Assembly: GCA_013368445.1 (NCBI GenBank)
Contig: JAACJO010000001.1
Location: 1,178,001 to 1,242,000 of the forward strand
DNA length: 64,000 nt
Direction: 5' to 3'
Source: Leucocoprinus leucothites
Lineage: Eukaryota; Basidiomycota; Agaricomycetes; Agaricales; Agaricaceae
Of this stretch, positions 45,956-57,700 are shown piece by piece. A program made the translations under genes and the position numbers. Below the pieces are notes generated by a model. That model made no database searches, had not been told where the DNA came from, and saw only the letters and a list, made by a program, of their open reading frames with translations. How positions within the stretch are numbered: the first letter of the stretch is position 1; each line of letters starts with the position of its first letter.

Positions 45956-46848
45956 ATGTCATCAAACCACAACTTCCTCTTTGCATCCCTAGACTCAAAA
46001 CCACCTCCCACCACCAGGAAGGTCCATATTAGGAGACTATGCGACATCCTTGAACTTTGCATTCAACGTAACGACTTCACGAGAGCGAAACGTGCCTGGG
46101 CTATACTTATCCGATGCAAGGAGTTTCGGTGGGAGGAACATTGGACAACAGGCTTGTATATTCTTAGTGAGGGAAAGACATCGACAGAAAATGTACCTCA
46201 ACAGACTGAATATCTCCGTTCCATGATGTTGCGGGATGTGGATAAAGTGCCGTGTTCTTATCTTTGGTTGTTGACTCAAGCTTACATATTCTACTCAAGG
46301 AGACGATACTCAAAGAACTTGTTCTTCTTCTCATTCTATCTGGCCAGTACCCGCGGGCTTTGGACGAGCTTGAATTGTAGGTGCCCAGAGACCTCACAGG
46401 CAAGAATGATTTCTGATCAACTCACAGGTACTTGCCTTCGTTCCCTTATCAAGATAATCCTGTTCTGCATATTTACGCTGGGCTCCTTTGCCTGCATCTC
46501 GCGCAAGGACTGAAAGGTAGCCCAATTGTGTTCATACGTCCTATGATACGAACTCACAACGCATCACTCAGATTCTCAGGTATTAGATAGCTCCTTTCTC
46601 CGAGATGCACAGACACACCTCAATCAAGCCAAGTCCATCGACCCGGCCAATGTGGTAGCTGAAGCATTTCTCGAAAAAGTAAACACACTATCAGTGGGAT
46701 CTATTTGTCTCTAACAGTATTACAGATCAACAGCCTACAAAAACGGACAGACGAAAACGAAACCGTTGATTCCGAACATGAAGGCATGGAGGTCGACAAT
46801 CTCACTCCTCGACGAAAGCGGTTTAAACTATCTTTTCCACCAACATGA
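45956..46848 (+). CDS. Pol I-specific transcription initiation factor, Rrn11-like
   Basis: About 250 residues in four or five exons. Start MSSNHNFLFASLDSKPPPTT at ATG 45956. The TPR-like helical pairs are HIRRLCDILELCIQRNDFTR, AKRAWAILIRCKEFRWEEHW, then after an intron ELVLLLILSGQYPRALDELE and YLPSFPYQDNPVLHIYAGLL. The C-terminus is basic, RRKRFKLSFPPT. From family knowledge, an N-terminal RxxRLxxLLxxxLxRGDxxRAxRAW element is characteristic of fungal Rrn11, a subunit of the Pol I core factor. The context fits, since RPA190 is about 2 kb away. The stop at 46846-46848 is only 4 bp from the stop of the converging RIX1 gene. Confidence 0.65.
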
Positions 46849-46852
46849 AATT

Positions 46853-49546
46853 TCATTCGAACTCCGAATCTGAATCCAAATCGATAGCTGGCATTTCCTC
46901 ATCTTCATCCTCGGCTGACACAGCGGGCAGAGTGTACTTAGGTGCAGGGCTTGAGGATTCGAGCTGGCCGTTTTTTTCTGGTGGTTGTGAGGATCGTGGT
47001 TTTGGAGCTTCTATGACGGATGAATGGAATGGCGTCAATTGTTCCTTCGAAGGTACTTCCATGGAAGTCAAGATGGGATCGGGGGGTGCTATCGCTTTTT
47101 CTTTCCCTTTGGACAACGGGGGTGGCACAGGGGCTGGTTGTATCATAGATGACATGGATTTAGGGGGAGCCGGGGTGGATAGAGGGGCTGTGGACTTTGG
47201 CAGCTGGGGTGATGGTAATATGGTTAAACCATCAGTCTCCTCGATCAGGCGCTGTGGTATTTCGTCTTGAGTTGTATATAACCCAAGAGATTTACGCAAA
47301 CCTGCTTCTTCATCTGATTCCTCGCTGAACACGAGGGTGAGATTTTCAGTAAGAGGTGTGGACCTGATGAGAGGTGGTAGGCGAGGGTGAAGCAGCAGAT
47401 CTAGCTGTCTCTGTGACTCCTGCAACGAGAGTTAGTCTACTCCAGAAGACTAGTTTCTGCGATACGCACAACGTCATTGCCACGACATAGGGCCGCGACA
47501 ATAAGAGGAAGACTTTTGGATAATGTGCTAGATGTACCCGACGCGATTTCGGTGCTGATGTTGTGGAGTTTGTTCACTACCTCCTGGTAGAGGCCGGGAT
47601 CAGGCGATAGACTGGCCGGGGGGATTTGACTGATAGTGAGTAATACTGCAATCAGGACCCGAATGGATATTGACTGCATCGGGGCAGAAAGATGGGGATC
47701 TCGCAGCAAGAGCCTGACCACTAGAGCATCGGTCAGATAGGATTATTCTGATGGAAGAATTTGACGTACCCTCCAGTGCAGTCAGAAGTACTTTTCCGTC
47801 CGCGCCCGTCGGGCATATCACAGTCCTTGCAGACCAGAAAAGCTCTTCCCCTTCATACACTTGTGCTTTCCTTTTCCCTTTCCTGTTTTTAGTAGTTGCT
47901 AACCCACTGGCCTCGGTCTCTGGCACATTTCTAGAGCTGGTTAACAATCTTGAGAATGAAGAAAGAGCGGCCTTCATGAGGCGAGGGGAGATCAGGAGCG
48001 AATGGGACGAGGGATAACGGTCGAGCACAGTCTCGAGCGTGTGAAGTACGATATGGCGATGTTCACTGCTGTGGTGGTGGTAAACAAAGCATTTATTGAA
48101 TAAAATGTAGCAATGGCTTACGTCGAGCTATTTCGCTCAAGGAGAACGGCGAGGGCCGTCAAGATTTGTGTGCGGTACGGGTAGAGGTGACTGTCAAGCC
48201 TTGGGAAAGGTCAATGTGCTGTCGAAATTCGGGAGAACTAACGACAGACGTTTTTGCGAGAGAGCTGATTAAAGAACAGCCGAGAATCTGAATTCTTGGG
48301 ACTAGTGACAGTTCAAGCGAATGGGTAATTGGATCAACAAAACCATCCTTCTGACTATGATATCAGGAACCGAAGCTCGAATCAGTGGTATGTGACAGTT
48401 CTAACCTTGGGGCTGTCTGTTGTCCTGAGGAGTTGGACCGCAAATCGTACGATAGCTCCAAGAGGTAACTGTACTGGTCGGTACACGGTTGCACTGTGGC
48501 CATTGTGAGGCTATGAAACACGGGTAATCGGCAAACCCACCCCAATAAATCAATTAAGATAGTCACTGCACAGTCAAGCCTATCATTTTGCAGCGGAACA
48601 AATGTAACTGGGTCTTCATTAGGTGGCAACGGGACATTGGCGGGGGCTACTCAATATAGCGTCAGGGTTATCCAGGGTTATGCAGAGAGGCTCGACGCAC
48701 GCTGTCCAACGAATGTAGTTCGAAGCGACCAAAATGCATTCGTTCCAAATGATAGGGTTTCATCCAAAGTTTTTTTCCATAGGCTGGATGCTCCTACTTT
48801 TCCTCCAGTAACATGTATCATAGAGTATAATCGTGATGCTGCACTCAGCAACTCGTGTGGGACTGGTGCATGAGGATGACCATCGAGAAAACGTAGAGCT
48901 AGACTGGAAAGCGCGGGATAGGATGCCTTGTGCAGCGTCGGATAGAGGGGAATAAGATTGGCGAGAGTCCTCATTGCCACAGCCTGTCAGCGCTTTCAGC
49001 AAAAGTTTGGGAAATAAAGCCATATTTACATACCTTCAGTTCCACGTCCCCGGTTTGCTCGACGAGAGGAATTAAAGTAGCCAGGAGCTTAGGGATGCTC
49101 GGTGTAGCGACCTGACGGCGGAATTCCGAGGCTTCATACGCACGCACGAAGATTGTTTTAAGGAGACGTATCGCAGCTTTCAGCACCACAACAGGGTCAT
49201 TTTTCTTTTATAGAGTGATGAGGCAGGTTGCACATTAATTCTAACCGAAGGGACCGACTGATAGTAAGGGAAGAGCTACTCCAACCCAGGCGTGACTGTT
49301 TTCGAGTAGCAGACTTTGGGATGACATGCCAGTCTTCTGTGCAAGAACCAATCCAACCCAACGTCCACCCGTGTCTTTTGAGTGTAACAAAGACTGGATT
49401 CGAGCGGTCCATTTCGGTAAGTGAGATGAAGGGGAAAAAGATTCTGGTGTTAGCAAGTTTAGAATGAAGGGAAGGTGAAGAACCGCAGAAGTATCTGACG
49501 CGAGGTGTATGTTCAGTAGAGTCTTAAGAAGATGGTGTTCGCTCAT
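46853..49546 (-). CDS. RIX1: Pre-rRNA-processing protein Rix1 (PELP1-like)
   Basis: About 750 residues, many exons. N-terminal Rix1 domain: HHLLKTLLNIHLASDTSA, WTARIQSLLHSKDTGGRWVG, LVLAQKTGMSSQSLL, WVGVALPLLS, then KAAIRLLKTIFVRAYE, EFRRQVATPSIPKLLATLIP and TLANLIPLYPTLHKASYPAL. Helical repeats follow, and the last exon is a disordered Pro-rich and acidic tail (AEDEDEEMPAIDLDSDSEFE). The Rix1-Ipi1-Ipi3 complex works with Mdn1 in ITS2 processing and late 60S maturation. It is divergent from SEC10, with 217 bp between starts. Confidence 0.9.
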
Positions 49547-49763
49547 TTCTCGAGTTACTTGAGCAAGTCATTCTCTGATCTCCTTGGTTTTTTGGGAACA
49601 GACTTTGACATCTAATCATAATAGATGCAAATAGAGATCGCCTTGGCCGCGATCAACGTCCTAAACTACAGCGCTTCGTCTTGCTATACCCATCACCCAA
49701 ACCATCTAGCTACCCAATAATTTTATTTGCTTGCCTAGACTGTCTATGTGAGACTGCTGGAAT

Positions 49764-52700
49764 ATGGCCGCTTATTCATCTGCTGCCAAGGATATCGACG
49801 AGCACCTCCAGCTTTCAGCATTCAAGGTATATAGGAACCCCTAACATCGAGCAGACTTAGCTCACCGGGTTTGTCAGGGCAAATTCGACAACACAGAATT
49901 TATCTCTTCAATATCTGACAAGCTTATTGCACACTCCAAGGCAGACTATGGCCGTGTGTACTTCGTCTCACTTAGAGCTCTAAACCAACTTGTGACCAAT
50001 ATGTATAGCATTCGATCCCAAACCCTTTCTCCAGACGTTCGAATCTGCTGTCGATACGTTGATTGCACTACGGAAGGAAGTGCAAGCAAAGACGGATCAG
50101 ATGGAGAAGAGCGTGAGGGTGGCAGAGAGAGAGTATTCTAAAAAGATGGCAGACTTGAATCGCAGCTTCGACGTACGTTCTCCAGTTGCCAGTCTAGAGT
50201 GCTACCCTTGAAAAACTGCATTTAGGCAGTTGGTAATACGTTTTCTGGAATGGAAGGTAGGATGAATGATGTTATTAGCACCGCGGTTCGGATAGGTCAG
50301 TGCTCTTTCCTGGCTTAGCCTGTATGTTGAACAAGTTGATTCTAGGTGACCAGCTTGAGACCGTTCATGTTGAGCGACAAAGAGCACAAGCAGCATATGA
50401 CTTGATGAATTACTATAACCAGTTTAGCAAGGGGGAAACAAACCGATTAGATGCTCTACGAAAGGAAGGTCGCGCGGGTCGCCGGCAAGTCGCCATCATC
50501 CTGCGTCGACTAATCACAGTAGCGAAAGAAGTTGACCTTCCAACCGCTGAGAAGGTAGGCACAATGCGATCTGCTTTGCTGTCGCTGAAGTTGAACTGCC
50601 CTCAAAGACTCGGGAGAATATCGAGAGATATTGTGAGAAGTTTGAAAAGGAAATGCTGAACCTTTTCGACCGTTGCTATCGCAAAGGTGACCCCAAGATG
50701 ATGCATGTATGTCACCCATGATTGCTTCTGTAGCCATCTAAGTATTGACATATGTTTCCTCAGCATTGTGCACAAACGTTGCTTGAATTTAACGGAGGGG
50801 CTTCATGCGTTCAAGTCTACGTAAACCAACATGACTTCTTCATTAATTCAGGCCAGAAAGCCAAACCCGCTGAAGACGTCGTGTTGTAGGTTGCTCTTGC
50901 ACGAATCTTCCTTTGGCCATAGCTGAGCAGCTCATAGGTGGAGGTCCATAGCTGATCCCGACACTGGCCCCCCTAAAAGTGAACTTGGACTGACAGAGTT
51001 GTTCGAGGAGATCAGAGTCACTGTGGATCAGGAGGCTCAGATTGTAAAGGCTGTTTTCCCTAATCCTCCAATGGTTATGCAGGTCTTCCTGCAACGTGTG
51101 TTTGCTCAATCAGTGAGCCACTTCTCGGTATCCTGTTTCCGGTTCATTTATTCTCCCCGACAGATACAACAATACATGGAACAGCTCTTACATCGAGGGT
51201 CCGAGATATCAGAACTAGCCTATCTACGTGTACTACAAATGGTGCATATGCAAACATCGTCACTGGTGGATGATCTCAAGGGTCATGAACTTCCCCATGT
51301 ATCACCTCGAACACCTTACGAGGCCACGGAATTTCGAAGGTCACTGACGGGTGCGGCCCCTATCCCTGGACACGCTACTACAGCGAGCATCAGCGCAATG
51401 CTGGAGACTGCGATGGATGAACTTTTTGTCCCATATACTGAAGGCCAACGCTTTCTTGAACGTGAAATCAAGAGTTTAGGAGCGCTGTATGCCAACTTAC
51501 TGGCTCCATTTTCACGCTATCATGTGAGTTTCGGCCTTTGAAAGTTTGACAGCCACTTAACTTTGCAAAGAAAACCTCGAAAGCCAAATCGTCCATGTTT
51601 GATCGTGTCGTCAATCAGATCAATGCGTCTAGTGTGGGGACAACAACATCGGCTCAGGCTGCTGCAGCACTTATGAGGTTCGGTGGCATGACAGCCGACC
51701 GCAAATCGGACCAGCTCACAGAAGATCCCGTAAGGGAAGAAGATGGATTTCTGTCAGTAGACACGGCAGAGAAAATTCTGAAATGGCATGCGGAGGCTAT
51801 GGGACGGTGTGTGGAGCTCAGCCCATCTGGTGACGTGTGAGTATACTTTAACGCAGTGAACCTTTTACGGTGCCTGACCAGCCCTAGACCTAAACATACG
51901 TTCTCCTTACTGCGAGTGCTGGCTGATGCGATTGCGGTGTCTTATATCGATGAAGCCATTGAAACGTAAGCTCTGATATTAACTATAGCAATATATTTCC
52001 CGTTCTCATTTTGTACAGGGCCCAAGCCCGACTGGATGCCGCAGACACCAAAGCTGAACCCTCTTTCCAAGCATTAACAATCGTTCGATCAATCGATCTC
52101 ATATGTCATCTCTGGCAACAATACATCAATACTGCTGTACTACCTCTAGCCAGTTCTTCGGTGACATTGCGGAGAGAGATGGCTGTGTTTAATAATCAAA
52201 CTGTTACAAGGATGGAAAATGGTGCTAATAGTCTCCTTCAACGTGTCGCCGATTGTATGTTCCTTTTTCATGCCCGTTTGACAATCTTTCTTAACCAAAT
52301 GTTAGCTGTCATTTCTTGGTTGTCACTGCAGTTGGCAAAACAGAAGAAGAACGACTTCAAGCCTCGAAATGATGATCTCTCATTTGCTCGTGACAACACT
52401 GAGCCCTGTGTCGCCTGCTGCGATACGCTCGAGAAAGTTCGGGATGCTGCTCGGCAAAATCTGAGCGGAAAAAACCTTGAAGTGTTCCTAACTGAAATCG
52501 GTGTAGCGTTCCATAGCCTCCTGCTTGAACATTTGCGTAGGTTCCCGGTCAGCGCTACCGGTGGCCTCATGCTTGCAAAGTCAGTCTCTCCCAAAACGCA
52601 CTCATCGAACATTGACCTCATGTTTTCATCTATAGGGATATCAAATCATATCAGGACACAATTAGCACTTTTGGGAGCCTTGCCTTGGACGATCGTTTCG

Positions 52701-53053
52701 AATTCATTAAACAACTTGGCAACGTATTTCTCGTGCGGCCCGAGATCCTCAAGTCATATATTACGGAGAACTATCTCGGTCGTATCGATGTATCACTCTT
52801 GAAACCGTATCTTGCATTACGCAGTGATTGGGGCCAGTTCGAGAAAGGGTTCAACGATGCTGATGAAATTCCAGATACCTTTGGTGGTAGCGGCATTAAG
52901 GATCGGTTTGGTCGACTGAGTGTGATGATGAAGGATTTGGAGGGGCTGAAGGTCACCGAAGGTCTGGGGTCCCTAACTATGCCGGCTATGCCGACGATAT
53001 CCACGAATTTTACTGGCGCCTTTTCGATACCCGGAAGGTCATTTGGTATTTAA
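49764..53053 (+). CDS. SEC10: Exocyst complex component Sec10
   Basis: About 870 residues, many short introns. The N-terminal coiled-coil region is diagnostic: PFDPKPFLQTFESAVDTLIA, LRKEVQAKTDQMEKSVRVAE, REYSKKMADLNRSFDAVGNT and FSGMEGRMNDVISTAVRIGD. Further on are HVERQRAQAAYDLMNYYNQF, SEISELAYLRVLQMVHMQTS, and in the C-terminal helical bundle LDDRFEFIKQLGNVFLVRPE and PYLALRSDWGQFEKGFNDAD. Sec10 is part of the exocyst tethering complex that docks secretory vesicles at growth sites such as hyphal tips. The start ATG 49764 begins MAAYSSAAKDIDEHLQLSAF. It ends 61 bp from the converging hydratase gene. Confidence 0.93.
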
Positions 53054-53114
53054 ATGTGGTCCGAATGTCCGGATGTACACTACGAGGTCCACTACTATAT
53101 TATGTGCGCCTAGT

Positions 53115-54286
53115 TTATTCGCCCCGGAAAACCGGTCTGCGCTTCTCTCTGAATGCAGTCAGGGCTTCAATGCGATCTTTTGTGGGCAATAAAGTTTCAT
53201 ATGATGCGCGTTCGAAGTCTAGGCCTGTCTCAAGCGCGAGATCCTCGGAACGACTGACTGCCGATTTTGCTGCTCTCAGCGCCAAGGGTGCTGAAGATTA
53301 CTATCAGTAGCCTGTCGGGCTTAACATGCAAGCAACGAACCATTCTTGGCAATAGACTCTGCTAAGATAAGCGCCCTGTCAAATGCACTCGTCCCAGGAT
53401 CGGATACGTAGTTGACGAGACCTGAAGAGAGGGTGAAGAGAAAGGCGTGGTCAATTTCATTGCAACATTGCTGTCATCAATTGCTTTACCCCAGTTGAGT
53501 GCTTCTTGTGCATTGAGTGAACGTGCAGTAAAGATCAGATCTTTAGCTCGAGCTATACCGAGCACCCGTGTGGCTCGCTGTGTTCCACCAGCACCAGGAA
53601 TGATGCCGAGGGCAGTTTCCGGGAGGCCAATCTTGGTAACTTCACATCCTAATCAGCAGTGAGTGATCATTGACCGGGACCTGTAATGAAATCATCGGCC
53701 GAGAGTATCAACCTACCTGCAACGCGAAGATCACAAGCAAGACTCAACTCCAAGCCACCGCCCAACGCCGGACCATCAATTGCCGCTATTGTTGGCATTG
53801 GAAGAGCCTCTATCTTGCCGAGTGCGCCTCGGAGATCAGTCAGAAACTTGTTTACTTCGAGCTGGTTCATATTCCGCCTCTCTGCGAGATCTGCTCCCGC
53901 ACAAAAGGACCCAATAGTCGTTGATTTGAGTATGAGGACGCGAATGCTGGATACGTCATTAAGATAATCGGTCAAAGGAACGTGGGTGCGGCAATGCACC
54001 TCTTGTCAAAGTGAGCTTCTTCTAGGCAATGTGTCAGTTGCTGCGAAGGGAAATGTGAATACTGGATATGTTCGGAATGTGTTGGTCCTAGGGCATGTAC
54101 CTTGAGGAGATTGACGGAGATTGCATTTTTGGCCTGGGGCCTGTTAAGAGCAAGCGAGACAATACCAGAGTGCTTAGTGACTGGTTCCAGAAACGCGTCT
54201 TGTTGTACAGATGCGGAGAGGAACCTGCGAGAGGATTTGAGGAGGACAGAGGTTCGGCACGAGCGGATGAAGTTGACCTGAAGCAT
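53115..54286 (-). CDS. Mitochondrial enoyl-CoA hydratase/isomerase (AUH/methylglutaconyl-CoA hydratase-like)
   Basis: About 300 residues. A presequence [20 protein letters not shown] suggests mitochondria. Crotonase-fold motifs: [17 protein letters not shown], the oxyanion-hole segment [32 protein letters not shown], and the acid/base region [18 protein letters not shown] with the Glu of LPETALG. Then come [23 protein letters not shown] sequence and [10 protein letters not shown]. The AERRNMNQ and GGTQR elements resemble AUH, which hydrates 3-methylglutaconyl-CoA in leucine breakdown. Substrate assignment is tentative. It converges on SEC10. Confidence 0.87.
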
Positions 54287-54794
54287 ACTGGTCGTGGTTT
54301 AAGCCGGGTGTAGGGTTGGAACTGGAAACAAGGGGGCCGGATAAGAGCCGTGTGGACGGTTCGATTGAATAGTAAATGCGGGGAAGGTGATGTTTAAACT
54401 TAATTATATAACTCGGTAGATGATGGTAACACTGTGGCTTGGTTCTTAACTTCGATGATGCATATTTCGGCCACAACAATTAGCTGAGAGGAGTTGTCCC
54501 GCTCAACCAGAACGATAATGGTTCGCTCCAGCTCCCTTAATACAAGAAATACGAGCTGTCGGAGCTGTCAGGCAAAAAGCATTGATTAAACCTCATGGAG
54601 CTGTCATTGCCGCCAGTACTATGTTCTGTCCTGAAACACAGAGCCGTGCTTGGAAGAGGCAATGTGGCTATCGGACCGCGTCGGACGGGTTATAGAGACC
54701 CTTCATTGATTGCAGCTGGCTGTGACCCCTCAAGTACATGCCCACTGCTCGTGAGAACGGCACCTTTTCTTCCTCAGCCTTGACCTTGCTTAGG
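54287..54794. promoter_or_regulatory. Divergent intergenic region, hydratase and ABC transporter
   Basis: About 510 bp between two divergent starts. An open frame at 54595-54783 (ATG start) has no recognisable content and ends before the transporter start. No clear TATA element or repeat is seen. Confidence 0.4.
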
Positions 54795-57700
54795 ATGCAC
54801 CAGTGGTTGCCCACGATTGTGCAGGACGGGATGGTGAGTTAGCGACCTTTTCTTTCTCATGACGTGTTGTGCTTCCTCTTACACACGATCCACAGGTGGA
54901 TTGGGGCTTGGAGTTTCTGAGCTTCCTAGGTGTCGCTGTCCCAGTTTGCGTCATCGCGATTTCGATACTCGACGATGTGTCTGTTGCTCTGCCCATTCCC
55001 AGGACTCTGCGGGATTTCCATAGGCGGTTGACGTCCCCGTTTCGAAACTTTCTCACCCTTCAGGACTTGAGCGAGCCCCCTGGTCCAACGGTAGACGTGC
55101 CATCCTCGAAGACGTGGATCCTCACGGTGTCCGCGTGTCTTGTCTCCCTGTCTAATTTGGTATATTGGATTTTGAAACTTTTTCTTGACGACCGAGAGTC
55201 GGCATTCAGAACTGGAGTTCCTTGCTTTGCATGGGTTAGTATTAGATGTCAATTGATGGGCCATCTCAAATCTGGTTTGGCTGACCATCAGCGAAGTTTT
55301 ATATTTCTTTCAGGGCTGGTCTCAAACCCTACAAAACACCGCCATACCTTTTTACTATTTTTGCATCTTTGTATGCGCTCCAATTGGGGATCAATACTGG
55401 TTTCGTTCTGCTTGCTGGCAAGGTCAACTGGTTTGACCTTGGATGGTCAACCTTGAATATCTCCATCGCTGGAGCCTTTATTTACGCCGCTGGAACACTC
55501 CCACTCATAACTTCGCTGCCTTGTGAAAACGTAGCTGGACCTAACGATGTATGCCCACTTTCGCAAATGATCATAGCGATTTCTGAATTTCTATTTCTCA
55601 GGTTCCATCACATTCGCTCTCTTGTCCAGAGGACAACGTTACACTGTGGTCTTGGAGTACATTCAAGTTCGTTGAACCCCTGATGAAGATAGCCAAGAAC
55701 AGAACGCTCGGAGAGACTGATGTCTGGAGTCTGTCACCGTATTTTCGCCATCGTAATTTATTTAATAAGCGTCTGGAATACCAGTCCCAGTGCGTGATTT
55801 GTACCCCGTTGGCTCCCGCTCCATCTATCTTACATTTTCCGGACGTTTGACAGCTACCCTACACACTCACTTTTACGTTTCTTAATCGTCTCTAATTCTC
55901 TTGATTTGTTCCTGGATGTAGGCTTGGAGCTCTGGAGCGCTGTTATCGGTATGTTTTCGTTATCGTCTGTAGGTTTCGTCTACTAACTTTGTCCAGGATT
56001 TGTTCCGCCTTACGCATTGAAGGAAATACTGGCTAATCTGGCGCACGATACTCCGAAAGCGAGGCAAACGGCTTATATTTGGACAGTCGTCGCATTTCTG
56101 GCTAATCTATCCTTTGCTCAAGTCGACCTTTTCCAGGCATGGCACACGAGGCGATGCTACGAACGTACTCGGGGTCAACTTTTCTGCGCTATTCATTACA
56201 AGGCTCTCAGACGACGGGAAGCCAGTGGAAAATCCTCCGCCAATAAGGACGAAGAAAATTCCGAACTCGGAAAGGTCGTCAATATCATGCGGTACGTAGC
56301 GTCCCGAATATGCCCAGCTTTTGGAGCTGAACAGGATAAACAGTGGAGATTCATATGCCGTTGCACAAAGGTTTTGGGAGTTTTCTGGAGTTTGCACAGC
56401 TCCAGTTCGCCTCATTATAGCGCTCATATTTCTTTACAAGTTAGTTTCGCTTTCCCCTCCCTGTTTACGCTGTATCAACTGATCCGACAATCAGAGTCCT
56501 GGGGTGGAGCTCTCTTGCTAGTGTCGTGGTCGTGATGGTTGCATGGTTGCTCAACTACCCATTGATTCAAGTAAACATCTCGGTAGGTACACGAACCTGG
56601 TATGAGTCGATGACTATTGAAATATGATTATTAGATTGCTAGGTCAATGCTTAAGGCGATGGATAAGCGACTCAATACTGTCAATGAGCTCTTGCAAAAC
56701 ATCCGTTTCCTCAAATTTTATGGGTGGGGTAAGTGGTACACTGGTAGTCCATGCATCGCCTGCCAGTCGCACAGCTGATTCGTTTCTCCTTCCTTATAGA
56801 AAACTACTGGTCATCCCGAGCTCAAACCTCTCGAAACGATGAGCTGTCTTGGAGGGTTCGTGCTTACGTTGTGGAGACGATCGTGGGATTTATCTGGTAA
56901 ATACACCCTCTCTAAACCAGAAATAAGCTGAAGTCAACTGTTGAAGGATCTGGATACCCTCTGCTACTGCACTTGTCGCTTTTCTGTGCTACACTCTTGT
57001 GGAAGGGCAGAAGTTGACAGTGTCCAAGGCTTTCACTGCCCTTGCGCTTTTCTCCTATCTCCAGGGTCCGATGGCTGCCCTGCCAGGACAGATTGAGGCT
57101 CTCTTGACTGGTAAGGTCGAGGATGGTCTCATTTGGGGATATGGTACTGAAATAATTTAGCACACGTCTCGATGCAGCGGATCGATGCTTTCCTTTCAGA
57201 AGGAGAAGTACCAGACTGGGCTTCCACACTCACCTCTGACCTATCCGATGGCTTCCAACCGGCAGAGGGTATCGGGTTTACAAACGCAATCTTCGAGTGG
57301 GATGCCTGTTCAGAGGATTCTGCACCTTCACGCTTCCGACTCGGTCCCCTTGATCTCATGTTTCCACCAGGGAAGTTAACACTGGTCAGCGGTTCAACAG
57401 GATCAGGAAAGACCGCTTTACTCTCGGCTTTGCTTGGAGGTGCCAGTTGTGTTACTTTACCCTGCAAGTGCCTTACTGAAGTCCAATTAGAAATGCACTG
57501 CTTGTCTGGCTCCGTTCACATCAAAAAAGCCCAGCACCGCCTTGCCTATTGTGGCCAAAACCCATGTGAGCTCACTCAAACTTCTACTAGATACAAACAA
57601 CCTGATTGCTACAGGGTTGGAGCATGCAACTATCCGCGACAATATTATTTTTGGCTCCGCGTATGGCTATAATAAGTCCAGATACGACAAAGTCGTAGAG

